From a virus, in IMG/VR virus record IMGVR_UViG_3300027963_000066, positions 1 to 64,000 of that record: a DNA stretch of 64,000 bases; one strand, 5' to 3'. This document shows positions 1-8,290 of this stretch, piece after piece. The notes under the pieces are model-generated. The model worked only from the letters and a program-made list of their open reading frames with translations, did not search any database and had not been told where the DNA came from. The translations under genes were made by a program, and so were the position numbers. Within the stretch, counting starts at the first letter, position 1; each line of letters begins with the position of its first letter.

Positions 1-130
1 ATAAGATTGGAAATACTACCATGTCCATGGTACATATCACCATATACATCCAACCCATCATTGGACGCCATTTTGAATTCATCCAATCTTCTTTTTTTGT
101 TTCGCTTACGCTTTTAACTTCTTCTGCCAT
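1..130 (-). CDS. Holin, 3-TM type (N-terminal part)
   Basis: The first 43 codons of a gene that runs off the left edge. A charged start (MAEEVKSV) is followed by WMNSKWRPMMGW and the beginning of a membrane segment ending in VVFPIL. A W-x-x-KWRP motif before the first helix is typical of the GTA/phage 3-TM holin family, which permeabilises the inner membrane to release the endolysin. GGAG lies 8 bases before the ATG and a late-promoter box lies about 25 bases upstream. Endolysin and spanin-like genes sit just upstream, which fits. Only the N-terminus is visible. Confidence 0.7.
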   Translation of the reverse strand, partial: MAEEVKSVSETKKEDWMNSKWRPMMGWMYMVICTMDMVVFPIL

Positions 131-155
131 TGTGTGCTCCGTTTAGTGTTAACGA

Positions 156-163
156 TATTTATT
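156..163 (-). promoter_or_regulatory. Late promoter box for holin
   Basis: AATAAATA on the minus strand, one mismatch from the T4 late -10 consensus TATAAATA, placed 25 bases before the holin ATG and overlapping the stop codon of the upstream gene. Confidence 0.5.
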
Positions 164-725
164 AGAACCAAAGAAATAAACCGTTTAGGCTTAGTAAAAT
201 GCCAACGCCTGCTACAGCAAAACTTCCCCAGAACATGGCCATACTAACAGCTAAAATACTTGCTGATAGAACAACAATGGCTAACTGGTAAGCAGTGCTA
301 GCATATCCAATCCACGGACTAGATTTCTTAGCCTCTTCACGAACTGCTTCTAGTTCTCTTGCTTTAACAGCAAGTTCTTTCTTGTCTGCATCCATGCGCT
401 CTTTCTCAGCTTGGAATTCTGCTTTTAGTTTTGGATCAGTTGAGGTCTTAGCCGCAATTTCGTAAGTGACACCACGACCTGCCTTGGCTTGGTATTGTGC
501 CCAGGTGTTATTAGCACCTAGTGTATTGTTTAATACTGTGCTACCTAACTTGCCACCGTACCATGCATTAACGGCTAACAACAATGCAAATACAGAAATA
601 ACCATACCTGCTTTGTCTTTTAGTTTAGCTTCACGCTCCGAACGTGATCCGACCGGCGGCTTAGGTGCATCCGGATCTTTAGGTTGTTTGTTTACTAAAT
701 TTAATACTGAATCTATTAATGCCAT
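162..725 (-). CDS. DUF4337-like membrane protein
   Basis: 187 residues. A basic N-terminal region (to about residue 38) leads into one membrane helix (about 39-57), a charged coiled-coil stretch (about 95-133, rich in E/K/A) and two hydrophobic C-terminal helices (about 140-187). The order, and the NNTWAQYQAK segment after helix 1, resemble DUF4337 proteins, whose function is unknown. It lies between holin and endolysin, one base from the latter, so a role in lysis or in the inner membrane is possible but not shown. Confidence 0.7.
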   Translation of the reverse strand: MALIDSVLNLVNKQPKDPDAPKPPVGSRSEREAKLKDKAGMVISVFALLLAVNAWYGGKLGSTVLNNTLGANNTWAQYQAKAGRGVTYEIAAKTSTDPKLKAEFQAEKERMDADKKELAVKARELEAVREEAKKSSPWIGYASTAYQLAIVVLSASILAVSMAMFWGSFAVAGVGILLSLNGLFLWF

Positions 726-726
726 G

Positions 727-1350
727 TTATGCTCCTAAAACATGTAGTGCATGTTCGTAATGCTTTTTACGATCTTCTAAACCAATGGTACCTCCGTTGA
801 TACGTTTGGTCATTGTTAAAATATCACCGCTGTCGGCATATTGATTTAGGTTATTGCTTTCCCAAAACCAACAGGCTGATTGTACGGCCCCTTCAAAAGT
901 AGCCAAATATTCTGGCAAATCTTCTACAGGTGTTTCAATGCTGTCAGCAAAGTTCTGATAGTTTTGTTTGCCTGTAAGTTGAATAAGTCCACGGCCACAA
1001 TAACGATATCCGTCACCGCTATGCTCGTCACCGTTGCCCATACGTCCACCGTATACACGATTGGCAATCATTTCTGCTTTGCCTGCATATGCATTGGCAA
1101 TTTCGTCATTGGGGAAATATTTAGGAAATACCTTACGTAGTGTTACAGCACGATAGTTTAGATTTTCTTTCAGTGCCCTAAACCCGCCACTTTCGTGAGC
1201 ACACTGAGCAATAAAAGCCGCTACACGATGCGGGGTGTTGATATCATAATCAGGTAATGCTTGTTCTAATGCATGGTACCAGTAATCAATATATGGATTA
1301 CCTGGTAATAATTGTTTTAATTGTTCTTTTGATAAAATAAAATTTGACAT
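727..1350 (-). CDS. Endolysin, GH19 chitinase-like
   Basis: 207 residues, a complete single-domain glycoside hydrolase family 19 protein. Such phage lysins cut the glycan strand of peptidoglycan at the end of infection. AHESGGF (residues 51-57) supplies the likely catalytic Glu; the conserved YRYCGRGLIQLTGKQNY block (about 115-131) and INGG near the C-terminus belong to the substrate cleft. There is no signal peptide, so it needs the neighbouring holin to reach the wall. It lies between a membrane protein and a small gene, upstream of the spanin-like pair. Confidence 0.92.
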   Translation of the reverse strand: MSNFILSKEQLKQLLPGNPYIDYWYHALEQALPDYDINTPHRVAAFIAQCAHESGGFRALKENLNYRAVTLRKVFPKYFPNDEIANAYAGKAEMIANRVYGGRMGNGDEHSGDGYRYCGRGLIQLTGKQNYQNFADSIETPVEDLPEYLATFEGAVQSACWFWESNNLNQYADSGDILTMTKRINGGTIGLEDRKKHYEHALHVLGA

Positions 1351-1360
1351 TTTGCCCCCG

Positions 1361-1621
1361 TTATGCTAGTGTGGCTAAATTTATTAAGCCGTTTATGGCA
1401 ACATTCATGTGCTCCATGATTTCCATGTTGTCCATGTTTTTATTGATATTGTTTGTTCTTGCAATATCTTCCATTAGTGCTAGATATTCGTCTCGACTAA
1501 TCTGACCTGTTTTAAACAGTTCAGTATAATGATTAGCTGTTTGTGCGGCCCCTTGCACAGCCGAATCCTGACTTGAATTAAAACTGGTTAATAATGCCTG
1601 TTGGTATTGTTCTACGCTCAT
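1361..1621 (-). CDS. Hypothetical small protein in lysis cluster
   Basis: 86 residues, no cysteine and no membrane helix, mostly predicted helical, with a Met/Asn-rich central stretch. Its ATG overlaps the stop of the upstream lipoprotein gene (ATGA), so the two are probably translationally coupled. No family recognised. Confidence 0.75.
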   Translation of the reverse strand: MSVEQYQQALLTSFNSSQDSAVQGAAQTANHYTELFKTGQISRDEYLALMEDIARTNNINKNMDNMEIMEHMNVAINGLINLATLA

Positions 1622-2025
1622 CTTGGTCTCCCTGCAATTACGGTCTGCATTTTATTTGCAGATTTTTCCAATGTTTCAAATTTAATTTTGCAAAATGCAG
1701 GACTAACTCTATCGGATTTGTTATACTGATCGGCTAGTCCTCGAGCAATAGCATGTAGATCCTTTGATGATTCTACAAGTTCTTTGTTTCTTGGTATATG
1801 TTCGCTATACATGGCAAATAATTGAGTATCGTATGCTATTTTATTTGCGTTAGCTTTGCTGGCTATTTGATCGTCGCAGTCATTTTTATATGTTAGAGCT
1901 TGTGATCTAACATCAGTGATTAGTTTGTATTCGTTAGGATCATAATGAGTCATTAGATATGCGTCTAATAAACTACATCCTGACAAACTTAACATAACAA
2001 TAGTGGCTATTAATAATTTTTTCAT
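1618..2025 (-). CDS. Lipoprotein in lysis cluster
   Basis: 135 residues. The N-terminus MKKLLIATIVMLSLSGC is a lipoprotein signal with a lipobox ending at Cys17. The remainder is hydrophilic and helical with two further Cys. It starts one base after the stop of the next lipoprotein. It could belong to the spanin complex or be an independent outer-membrane lipoprotein; sequence alone does not decide. Confidence 0.75.
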   Translation of the reverse strand: MKKLLIATIVMLSLSGCSLLDAYLMTHYDPNEYKLITDVRSQALTYKNDCDDQIASKANANKIAYDTQLFAMYSEHIPRNKELVESSKDLHAIARGLADQYNKSDRVSPAFCKIKFETLEKSANKMQTVIAGRPR

Positions 2026-2026
2026 G

Positions 2027-2302
2027 TTATTTTATCTTATCAAAAATTGATTTTTGTGTTTTGTACCACACAATCCAGTCATCTACTTTTAGTCTGCATT
2101 CGTGATACTCTGCATAGTTATCTGTAACCACAGAAATTACTTCACTTAGCTTGGTAGTTTTAGGATCTACTTCTTTTAAGTCCGGGCATGCTTCTAACAA
2201 TTCTGCAGGAACGTTGGGAAATTTTACAGCCACGGGAACAGCACCGTCTTCACATCCTGTTAACATTGCTAAAGGAATTAATACTGCTATCAATCTTTTC
2301 AT
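2027..2302 (-). CDS. o-spanin-like lipoprotein (Rz1-like)
   Basis: 91 residues. The lipobox MLTGC ends at Cys17 and is followed by a short proline-containing stretch and the segment VPAELLEACPDL, a pattern common in Rz1-like outer-membrane spanins. Spanins join inner and outer membranes and fuse them at the end of lysis. The ATG overlaps the stop of the upstream gene, which encodes a membrane-anchored coiled coil, the layout expected for an Rz/Rz1 pair. Identification rests on layout and motif, not on strong sequence identity. Confidence 0.65.
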   Translation of the reverse strand: MKRLIAVLIPLAMLTGCEDGAVPVAVKFPNVPAELLEACPDLKEVDPKTTKLSEVISVVTDNYAEYHECRLKVDDWIVWYKTQKSIFDKIK

Positions 2303-2790
2303 TTCTTACCTCCGTCAGTTACTTCTACATTAACTGTTCCATTTCTAAGAGGATTTTTAGCAGATTGATTGAGAATGGTTATGGCTTCTGGTGCTATTTT
2401 ACATTCGGCATCAATGATTTTTTCTTTCTCAACAATCTGTTCTTTGACTGTTATAGCATATTCTCTAATAACTTTTTGTTTTTTCTTGTGTTCTTTTTCT
2501 AATGCTAGATTAGCAGTGTTACTTTCTGCTTGGGCCTGTGCAACTTTTGCTTCGGCTTCTTTTAATTTTTCTTCCCAGGCATGCTGTACATCTCGGCCAC
2601 CTTTGACCCACACAGTTCCAATGATGATTAAAATGCTTAGTATTCTAAGAGGAGTATTATATTGATTGATGAATGGAATTCTTTTTAAGATATATGAAGC
2701 AACAACACCAACTATGCCTGATATAAGAAGTAAATGAAATACCCAATCTGGTAGTAGATTAAGTATCCATGTTATTTGCCACATTACCAA
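2299..2790 (-). CDS. i-spanin-like membrane coiled-coil protein (Rz-like)
   Basis: 163 residues: two N-terminal hydrophobic helices (about 12-33 and 46-62), then a long charged coiled coil (about 68-125) and a short periplasmic tail containing one Cys. This is the shape of an inner-membrane spanin. The next gene downstream is an Rz1-like lipoprotein. ATGGTAATG gives two possible starts three codons apart. Function is inferred from topology and neighbours. Confidence 0.6.
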   Translation of the reverse strand: MVMWQITWILNLLPDWVFHLLLISGIVGVVASYILKRIPFINQYNTPLRILSILIIIGTVWVKGGRDVQHAWEEKLKEAEAKVAQAQAESNTANLALEKEHKKKQKVIREYAITVKEQIVEKEKIIDAECKIAPEAITILNQSAKNPLRNGTVNVEVTDGGKK

Positions 2791-3542
2791 CGATCCTTTT
2801 CAATGACTATTGCCTTTGATCCATTTCTAATTAAAAACTTATTTCCGATTTTATTAATGTCGTAATTGCCTAGATATTTTGCCAAGAAAAACATTTGGCT
2901 TTGACTAGATTCATCAAGACTTAGTTTCCCTGGGACAGTATTTTTAACATCGTCGTAGTCACCGATAGCAATGAACTTAGCCTGGACATCACCTGCATAT
3001 GGGCGTTTGAATGTTAGTGTGTTATCTGCCTCGAGCGTGACATCAGTTGCTCCCTGATCAAAGAAATCCTTAACATCTGCTGTTTTAATTTCTAAAATTT
3101 TACCTTCGTATTCTTGTGGAGTAGTAGGAACATGTTCCATAACTGATTTTTCATCAAACTCAATACTGGTAGGAGCTTTTTGATACCTAAATCTCCAGTC
3201 ATAGCATCCGCATAGTTGCCCCACTCCGTTTAACAATTCTCTCAGTTGTCCGGGAATATTAGGAGTGCGTTCCATTTCTACAAACACTTGGTATTGTCCG
3301 TCGTGCTCTTCACCTGCGCTCATGTCGGCATCGAGGATAAATTTATAACCTTTTTCAATGAACTCTACTAGGTCCATTGCGGGATATTTTTCTTTGACAC
3401 GGAATCCAAGAACCACAATATCTCGGTCCTCGCCCATTTTGCTCTTATATTGATCTATGGTGAATATGTCATTAACATAATCTTTAAGATCGCCTGAACG
3501 TAGCCCTTCGGCAAGAATTTTTTTATGCTGGTAGCTGTTCAT
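2784..3542 (-). CDS. Conserved hypothetical protein, cluster with 3523-4047
   Basis: 252 residues from ATG at 3542. I prefer this start to one 33 bases further upstream because AGGAG lies 10 bases before it. Mixed alpha/beta composition, no membrane helix or known motif. Its 5' end overlaps the 3' end of the previous gene by 20 bases, implying co-expression. The pair precedes the lysis genes under a late box, so a virion or late role is plausible. Confidence 0.75.
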   Translation of the reverse strand: MNSYQHKKILAEGLRSGDLKDYVNDIFTIDQYKSKMGEDRDIVVLGFRVKEKYPAMDLVEFIEKGYKFILDADMSAGEEHDGQYQVFVEMERTPNIPGQLRELLNGVGQLCGCYDWRFRYQKAPTSIEFDEKSVMEHVPTTPQEYEGKILEIKTADVKDFFDQGATDVTLEADNTLTFKRPYAGDVQAKFIAIGDYDDVKNTVPGKLSLDESSQSQMFFLAKYLGNYDINKIGNKFLIRNGSKAIVIEKDRW

Positions 3543-4047
3543 CTGCGGGATTCTCCTGGGCAATTTCGTCGGCACTCATAGCTTGATTGTTATATCTCAT
3601 AAGTTCGGCCATTTGGTTATTCTCTTTATTTTCTTTGCCCACATACACATCTTGCATGAGCTTTTTAGGCATTTCTATTGTGACGGTCCAAATAGGATGG
3701 GCATCAATTTTACCTTTTTTGGTACCTGGCCTATAGTCGCCCGGCTCTTTGATTTTCCTTGGAATTAAAATATGCTCTTTGCTGTAGACCACTTTACATC
3801 CATAATCGCCTAGTCGTTTGCCTCCTTGAGGATCGGGCATTTCTTTTTCGTCCCACATCCATTTGCACTTAACTGAATAGCGGCTAACATCAGGTCCTTG
3901 TATCAATTCGCCTTCGTCCCAGTTTTTAAAAACATAGACATCTAGTTCGTCAAGGACTCTTTCAAAATCCTTTAGCACTTGGAATGCACTATTGTTTTCG
4001 CTCAGTGTTTGAAGATTTTTAATTACATCAATAATATCGTGGTGCAT
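3523..4047 (-). CDS. Conserved hypothetical protein, first gene of late lysis operon
   Basis: 174 residues. The N-terminal half is acidic and helical; the middle has an aromatic-rich beta-like section with KCKWMW; the C-terminus is Asn/Gln/Glu-rich. No family recognised. It follows a CATAAATA late box about 19 bases upstream of the ATG and is first in the block that ends with holin, so it is probably expressed late. Confidence 0.72.
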   Translation of the reverse strand: MHHDIIDVIKNLQTLSENNSAFQVLKDFERVLDELDVYVFKNWDEGELIQGPDVSRYSVKCKWMWDEKEMPDPQGGKRLGDYGCKVVYSKEHILIPRKIKEPGDYRPGTKKGKIDAHPIWTVTIEMPKKLMQDVYVGKENKENNQMAELMRYNNQAMSADEIAQENPADEQLPA

Positions 4048-4065
4048 AATGGCTCTCTTTATTAT

Positions 4066-4073
4066 TATTTATG
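4066..4073 (-). promoter_or_regulatory. Late promoter box
   Basis: CATAAATA on the minus strand, 18 bases upstream of the gene starting at 4047, with AGAGAG in between as a possible ribosome-binding site. Confidence 0.5.
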
Positions 4074-4190
4074 ACTAAATTAATTCAAATGCAGTTATGC
4101 TAACAGCTTTCGTTTTGTGGCTCTTTTAATGTGTTTTTTTGGATTACCTGTAAATATCTACGCAGGTCGATCTTCACCAAGGAGGTAAAA

Positions 4191-4949
4191 TTGCCCAAAG
4201 CTAGAAGACGCGAAAGAGATCCTGGAACACAGCGCGATGTTCGATTCCCACAGGATTCAAATAACTTGATTCAAATCAAGCCTTATCTTAAAAGAAACAA
4301 GCAGGTTCTTATAGTTCCCCGTAATATATCACAGGAAAACTACCTAGAATTGCTTAAAAACCCCAAAAAATTCATTGTTTTTGCTATCGGACCAGCCGGA
4401 ACAGGCAAAACTATGTTGGGTGTTCAAATGGCCATTAAACTATATAAAGAGGGGGTGATTAGTAAAATTATTATCACAAGGCCAGCGGTTAGTGTGGATG
4501 AAGAACACGGGTTTTTGCCAGGCACATTAAATCAAAAAATGGAGCCGTGGACAAGACCTATTATGGATGTGTTTGAGGAATACTATCATCCTCGTGAAAT
4601 AACAGAAATGTTAGATGACGGTGTTATCGAAATAAGCCCGCTGGCTTATATGAGGGGTAGAACATTCAAGAATGCTTTTGTCATTGCTGACGAAATGCAG
4701 AATGCAACGCCGAGTCAAATGAAAATGTTACTTACTCGTATTGGTGAAAACAGCCGTATGGTAGTAACTGGAGACCTGAACCAGGCAGATCGTCCTCAAG
4801 AAAACGGATTGCTAGAATTCTGCTCATTGTACGGCCAAGGAGGTGATTATCGTATGATAGCTATGGCAAGGTTCGAGGCACGAGATGTAGAACGTCATCC
4901 CGTGGTAAAAGAAATCTTAAAAATTTACAAAGAAGATTCTAAAGATTGA
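4191..4949 (+). CDS. phoH: PhoH-like ATPase
   Basis: 252 residues if translation starts at TTG 4191, five bases after a strong AAGGAGG; an in-frame ATG at 4131 lacks such a site. The PhoH domain is complete: Walker A GPAGTGKT (about 67-74), Walker B FVIADEMQNATP and the sensor VVTGDLNQAD. PhoH proteins are P-loop ATPases/helicases related to phosphate starvation in bacteria and are very common in aquatic phages; their phage role is not settled. It is the only plus-strand gene in the first 19 kb and ends in a terminator shared with the convergent ferredoxin gene. Confidence 0.93.
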   Translation: MPKARRRERDPGTQRDVRFPQDSNNLIQIKPYLKRNKQVLIVPRNISQENYLELLKNPKKFIVFAIGPAGTGKTMLGVQMAIKLYKEGVISKIIITRPAVSVDEEHGFLPGTLNQKMEPWTRPIMDVFEEYYHPREITEMLDDGVIEISPLAYMRGRTFKNAFVIADEMQNATPSQMKMLLTRIGENSRMVVTGDLNQADRPQENGLLEFCSLYGQGGDYRMIAMARFEARDVERHPVVKEILKIYKEDSKD

Positions 4950-4967
4950 TCTAACCTAGTTCAACCT

Positions 4968-5014
4968 AAACCGCATAGTAATCGACCTGCAATCGACTAT
5001 GCGGTTTATTTTTT
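4968..5014. terminator. Bidirectional intrinsic terminator, phoH / ferredoxin
   Basis: An 11-bp inverted repeat AAACCGCATAG (4968-4978) / CTATGCGGTTT (4997-5007), followed on the plus strand by ATTTTTT. It lies between convergent phoH and ferredoxin genes and overlaps the ferredoxin stop codon. Confidence 0.75.
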
Positions 5015-5275
5015 GGCCAACGGTTCTTTACGCTGTGTAATAATAGGCCAGTCTAGGTGTTGATTGGCAAAATCTAACCAACCTTCTACCCTGGTGTCAT
5101 CGTCTTGTACAATGGCATCAACTGGGCATGCTGGAATGCAGACTCCACAGTCAATGCATTCGTCGGGATCGATAATTAAAAAATTAGGACCTTCTTTAAA
5201 GCAATCAACAGGGCATACTACTACGCAGTCTGTATACTTGCAGTCCTGGCAAGCGCCAGTAACAACATGTGTCAT
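5006..5275 (-). CDS. 7Fe ferredoxin, FdxA-like
   Basis: 89 residues. Cysteines are arranged [14 protein letters not shown] and [12 protein letters not shown], matching the [3Fe-4S] plus [4Fe-4S] pattern of FdxA-type ferredoxins of proteobacteria, small cytoplasmic electron carriers. It is slightly shorter than bacterial FdxA, missing part of the C-terminal tail. The ATG overlaps the clamp-loader stop codon (ATGA), so it is embedded in a phage operon and not a recent stray insertion. The partner is unknown; candidates are host reductases or the radical SAM enzyme at 58461. Confidence 0.92.
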   Translation of the reverse strand: MTHVVTGACQDCKYTDCVVVCPVDCFKEGPNFLIIDPDECIDCGVCIPACPVDAIVQDDDTRVEGWLDFANQHLDWPIITQRKEPLAKK

Positions 5276-6195
5276 TGGATTCTCGCTAGTTTAACCAACG
5301 TGGCGGCTAAATTAATCTCTGGGTCGGCAATAAGAGTGTGATCTACCAGACCTTGTTTAATGATTAGCAATGCAGAATCTTTTTGTTCTTCTGATTCACC
5401 AAACAGATCTAAATTTTGATACATCCATGTATAAATTTCTTCAATCTCTTCAGGGCGAACTCGGCCGCATAGCAGTTTACGTGCTTCTTGGATCCGGCCT
5501 TTCTTGAATAACTCGACCATTTCAATTTTGTAATCACTGGCCGCATCGTCCCCGGCAGTGGGTGCAGACAATTTGTTTTCGTCTGTGACATTTTGCTGTA
5601 CCATATTGATACATTTGCGCAGATCTGGATATGTAAGTTTAACATATGTGTCTAACGTATCGAGATCAAAATCTACACCTTCTGTTACCAAAATCGTAGC
5701 AACACGGGCAGTGAATTCTGTTTGATCAGTCTTTTCGACATGGAAGCCTTGGCAACGACTATGTAGTGCAGGAATAATCTTGTTAGGATAGTTGCAGGTT
5801 AGGATGAATCGACTTGTACTAGAATAGGTTTCCATCAATCCACGTAGGATAGCCTGTGCATTCAATGTCAAATAATCTGACTCATCTAACAACACAACTT
5901 TGAATGGCCCAAACGGAATCATCTGAACAAAATTTGTAATCTTGTCTCGGATAACGTCTACACTATTTTCACGTGACGCATTTATTTCTAATACGTCATA
6001 ATCTTCAATACCTAGCTCGTGTAGCAATACTTTTGCCAATGTAGTTTTACCAATGCCGGCAGATCCGCTGAACAACAAGTGGGGAATGCTACCTTCTTTA
6101 ATCCAAGATTTGACCTGTCGTTTCTGTGCCTCATCTTTGAACACATACTCGTCAATAGTATTAGGACGATATTTTTCTACCCATAATTCTTTCAT
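5272..6195 (-). CDS. Sliding-clamp loader ATPase, small subunit (RFC / T4 gp44-like)
   Basis: 307 residues, AAA+ fold. It begins [14 protein letters not shown], as RFC small subunits do; Walker A is [10 protein letters not shown] (about 44-53), Walker B LLDESD, and the arginine-finger SRC motif is present (HSRCQGF). It loads the replication clamp at primer-template junctions; in T4 the clamp also activates late promoters, which fits the late boxes seen here. A T4 gp62-like partner is not recognisable next to it. It overlaps its neighbours on both sides by 4 bases. Confidence 0.93.
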   Translation of the reverse strand: MKELWVEKYRPNTIDEYVFKDEAQKRQVKSWIKEGSIPHLLFSGSAGIGKTTLAKVLLHELGIEDYDVLEINASRENSVDVIRDKITNFVQMIPFGPFKVVLLDESDYLTLNAQAILRGLMETYSSTSRFILTCNYPNKIIPALHSRCQGFHVEKTDQTEFTARVATILVTEGVDFDLDTLDTYVKLTYPDLRKCINMVQQNVTDENKLSAPTAGDDAASDYKIEMVELFKKGRIQEARKLLCGRVRPEEIEEIYTWMYQNLDLFGESEEQKDSALLIIKQGLVDHTLIADPEINLAATLVKLARIQ

Positions 6196-6410
6196 ACAAT
6201 TTTCCCTAGTCCTAGCCAGATCAATCGATCTAACTCTTGTTGATAATCTTTGCCCAATCTACGCTTTTCATAAATTGATTGTAAAACTTCTGTGCCGTTA
6301 CCATAGTCTATAGTACCAGTACCTCGGCGTTCTAATTCTTCAATTAGCTCGTCAGTATCAAAATCTTCTAAATCAATTTCAATTTCAACTTCTTTATACA
6401 CTAGTGGCAT
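6192..6410 (-). CDS. Hypothetical acidic protein
   Basis: 72 residues with an acidic N-terminal half (DLEDFDTDELIEELERR) and a helical C-terminus. No family recognised. It overlaps the clamp loader start by 4 bases and shares one base with the gene before it, so it is probably co-translated with the loader; whether it takes part in replication is unknown. Confidence 0.75.
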   Translation of the reverse strand: MPLVYKEVEIEIDLEDFDTDELIEELERRGTGTIDYGNGTEVLQSIYEKRRLGKDYQQELDRLIWLGLGKIV

Positions 6411-6661
6411 TATACAATCTCCTCAACAACGCCTAAAATTTCTGCTAAGATTAGCAACCATCCACATACTGCCAGAGATCCCATAATTAGTCCAGCACCT
6501 GCCGCAATGCGTACAGCACTCTTACAAACACTAACATAAAAATGTCCCCGGCTGGTATCTTTAGGTTGAATATTAATCATAGGTGGGTGATGCGGGCATC
6601 TTCCTTGTTTATAGTCGCATTCCGGACTGTATTCTTTACCACAGGTTGTACATTTATCCAC
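6410..6661 (-). CDS. Small zinc-finger-like membrane protein
   Basis: 83 residues. CTTC and the later C-x6-CPHH arrangement (MDKCTTCGKEY... GRCPHHPP) form a likely zinc knuckle in the first 25 residues, followed by one hydrophobic helix (about 52-78). This suggests a membrane-anchored zinc-binding domain. Function unknown. Confidence 0.75.
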   Translation of the reverse strand: MDKCTTCGKEYSPECDYKQGRCPHHPPMINIQPKDTSRGHFYVSVCKSAVRIAAGAGLIMGSLAVCGWLLILAEILGVVEEIV

Positions 6662-6944
6662 GCAGTGACTCCATGGTAATAATCTTGCTTAGACTTTCGC
6701 CGAGGTCTTGATCATGACCAACAATGTGTAGTTGTTGGAAACTGCGATCCTTTTGTCTGTCGTAGATATGAGTTTGCACCACAGTACCGCCATTTGCCCT
6801 GAAGATATTGAAACGAAGAGGCTCGCCATCTAGCTCGTGACTGTCTCTTGCAACAAGTGATCCTCTAGTAATCTTAGAGTTTACCTCGTTTACTTCGCGT
6901 CCTTCTTGGGTCCACTGCCACATCATTTTCTTAAACCATTTCAT
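6654..6944 (-). CDS. Conserved hypothetical phage protein
   Basis: 96 residues, beta-rich with a short basic amphipathic N-terminus (MKWFKKMMWQW). Contains a GEPLRFNIFRANGGTVVQ strand pair. Overlaps the preceding cytidylyltransferase gene by 4 bases. I recall similar small proteins in T4-like aquatic phages but cannot name a function. Confidence 0.72.
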   Translation of the reverse strand: MKWFKKMMWQWTQEGREVNEVNSKITRGSLVARDSHELDGEPLRFNIFRANGGTVVQTHIYDRQKDRSFQQLHIVGHDQDLGESLSKIITMESLRG

Positions 6945-7405
6945 TGTTTATTCCTTTCTGCTTCTGCTACACGCTTGCGTAGGCTACTTGAACTAAAACT
7001 ATGGTCTCTACTATTGTAGACAATTTCGATACCACGATCAACACAGATTTGCTTTCCTGTAAAGTCTTTGTCTGCATACTCTATACCTAATATTCTAACA
7101 TCAATAGGCAAGGTTAGCAAGATATCTTCGAGATCTTTTTCTGTTTGATACACAACTATTTCGTCCACATAACGAGTAGCACTGAGTGTGATCTGTCTCT
7201 CAACAATACTTTGAACTGGTGGATTTTTTGTATCCGGTCGATCAATGGTTGGATCTGTTTGTAGTCCGGCAATAAGATAATCGCAATGATTCTTAACCTC
7301 AGCCAACATGGCAATATGCCCCGCATGTAGTAGATCAAATGTAGAAAATACTATTCCTATTTTTTGTCCATCTAATTTAAGTTCTTTAATTTTATTGAAG
7401 ATCAT
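6941..7405 (-). CDS. Cytidylyltransferase-like nucleotidyltransferase (TagD/RfaE-C type)
   Basis: 154 residues, one complete HIGH-type nucleotidyltransferase domain. TFDLLHAGHIAML (about 22-34) carries the HxGH motif; SFSSSSLRKR near the end corresponds to the ISxTxxR signature. Family members transfer CMP or AMP to glycerol-phosphate, heptose-phosphate or similar. The true substrate cannot be read from sequence; glycan precursor activation is most likely given the other sugar enzymes in the window. It overlaps the upstream gene by 14 bases. Confidence 0.85.
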   Translation of the reverse strand: MIFNKIKELKLDGQKIGIVFSTFDLLHAGHIAMLAEVKNHCDYLIAGLQTDPTIDRPDTKNPPVQSIVERQITLSATRYVDEIVVYQTEKDLEDILLTLPIDVRILGIEYADKDFTGKQICVDRGIEIVYNSRDHSFSSSSLRKRVAEAERNKQ

Positions 7406-7643
7406 CTTTACTTAGAATATCTATTATTCTTTTTTGTTCTTGTTCTCTGATCCATCCACGCTCTGTGTCCCCGAATGATGGACACTGCCGAATAGCATCG
7501 TCGAGTATATATTTTAATCTTAGAAGGTCTTGTTTTGCACCCCAGGCTATAAACCCGTCATTCAATGAATTACTGGCGTCTCTTTTAGCACCGTGAATTT
7601 CTCTAACGGCATTTTCAATGTTGTAACAATATTTAAACCCCAT
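7392..7643 (-). CDS. Hypothetical protein with leaderless-type promoter
   Basis: 83 residues starting at ATG 7643. The start is chosen because a sigma70 -10 box (TATTAT) ends five bases before it, placing the predicted transcript start at the ATG; no ribosome-binding site is present. An earlier in-frame ATG (7658) lies upstream of the -10. The protein is helical and charged; no family recognised. Confidence 0.6.
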   Translation of the reverse strand: MGFKYCYNIENAVREIHGAKRDASNSLNDGFIAWGAKQDLLRLKYILDDAIRQCPSFGDTERGWIREQEQKRIIDILSKDDLQ

Positions 7644-7648
7644 GCTAC

Positions 7649-7677
7649 ATAATAACATGGGGTTTTTCAGTTGTCAA
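7649..7677 (-). promoter_or_regulatory. sigma70 promoter
   Basis: TTGACA (7672-7677), 17-base spacer, TATTAT (7649-7654) on the minus strand. The spacer lies partly in an inverted repeat (AAACCCCATG ... CATGGGGTTT, 7635-7666) that could also act as a weak terminator or modulate the promoter. Confidence 0.7.
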
Positions 7678-7686
7678 CAATTTTGA

Positions 7687-8025
7687 TTAAATTGATCGAT
7701 AAATGTAATCAGCTGGCGGATCGTCTGCACTCAGCATGATAGCATCGCTATCTACCATTCGAACTTCTAAAATACTACCATCGGCTTGCTCAAATTCTAT
7801 TGTGCGTGTCCATCGACCGTGTTCGATCAAGATCCATTCGCCAATTGTAAGATCAGTCTGCTCTGGTCCAACGGCCCACACTTTGCCCCATCGTGGGCTA
7901 ATCCCGGCTGATTTGCCGTTAGCACTGGGGATAAAAATTCCAGTGGATGTTACTTGCTCGCCAAACTCCATATCACTAACAAAGATTTTGTCACGCAATG
8001 GTTTGATAGTTCCTGTTACTTTCAT
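7687..8025 (-). CDS. GroES-like cochaperonin (gp31-type)
   Basis: 112 residues. Order of elements follows GroES: IKPLRDKIFVSD at the N-terminus, a mobile loop segment with TSTGIFIP, KVWAVGPE, the GEWILIEHG strand and DSDAIML near the C-terminus. GroES caps the GroEL folding chamber; phage versions such as T4 gp31 adapt the host chaperonin to fold the capsid protein. It is slightly longer than host GroES. Identification is by motif order. Confidence 0.85.
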   Translation of the reverse strand: MKVTGTIKPLRDKIFVSDMEFGEQVTSTGIFIPSANGKSAGISPRWGKVWAVGPEQTDLTIGEWILIEHGRWTRTIEFEQADGSILEVRMVDSDAIMLSADDPPADYIYRSI

Positions 8026-8289
8026 TTATTCCTCTGACTGAGATTTTTTAGATTTTGATGCAGGCACGGCAGGTGGAGTATCTGCGGCCGGTGTAAAATA
8101 CTTGGCCTTGGGATTATTTTCGTAATATTCTGCAACAATTTCCTCACGCTTACGGATAATTTGACCACCTGGGCCGAGTTCATCTCCTCTTGCGTTGACT
8201 TTCATGTTTCCGATTGCAGGAACCAATTCATTTTGACTCATTAATTTTTCAAGATCAATTTCTCGACCTTGCATTGTTCTATGTACCAT
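8026..8289 (-). CDS. Conserved T4-like small protein
   Basis: 87 residues; MQGREIDLEKLMSQNEL and NMKVNARGDELGPGG are very hydrophilic and read like a conserved phage block, followed by a basic/Ala-Pro-rich tail. It directly follows the GroES-like gene (no gap). I recall similar proteins in T4-like marine phages without assigned function. Confidence 0.75.
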   Translation of the reverse strand: MVHRTMQGREIDLEKLMSQNELVPAIGNMKVNARGDELGPGGQIIRKREEIVAEYYENNPKAKYFTPAADTPPAVPASKSKKSQSEE

Positions 8290-8290
8290 T

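Noticed and set aside
7635-7666. Strong terminator between the GroES-like gene and the 7643 gene
   Set aside because: Stem is good, but on the transcribed minus strand it is followed by TTTAAATA and not a T run; it also overlaps a promoter.
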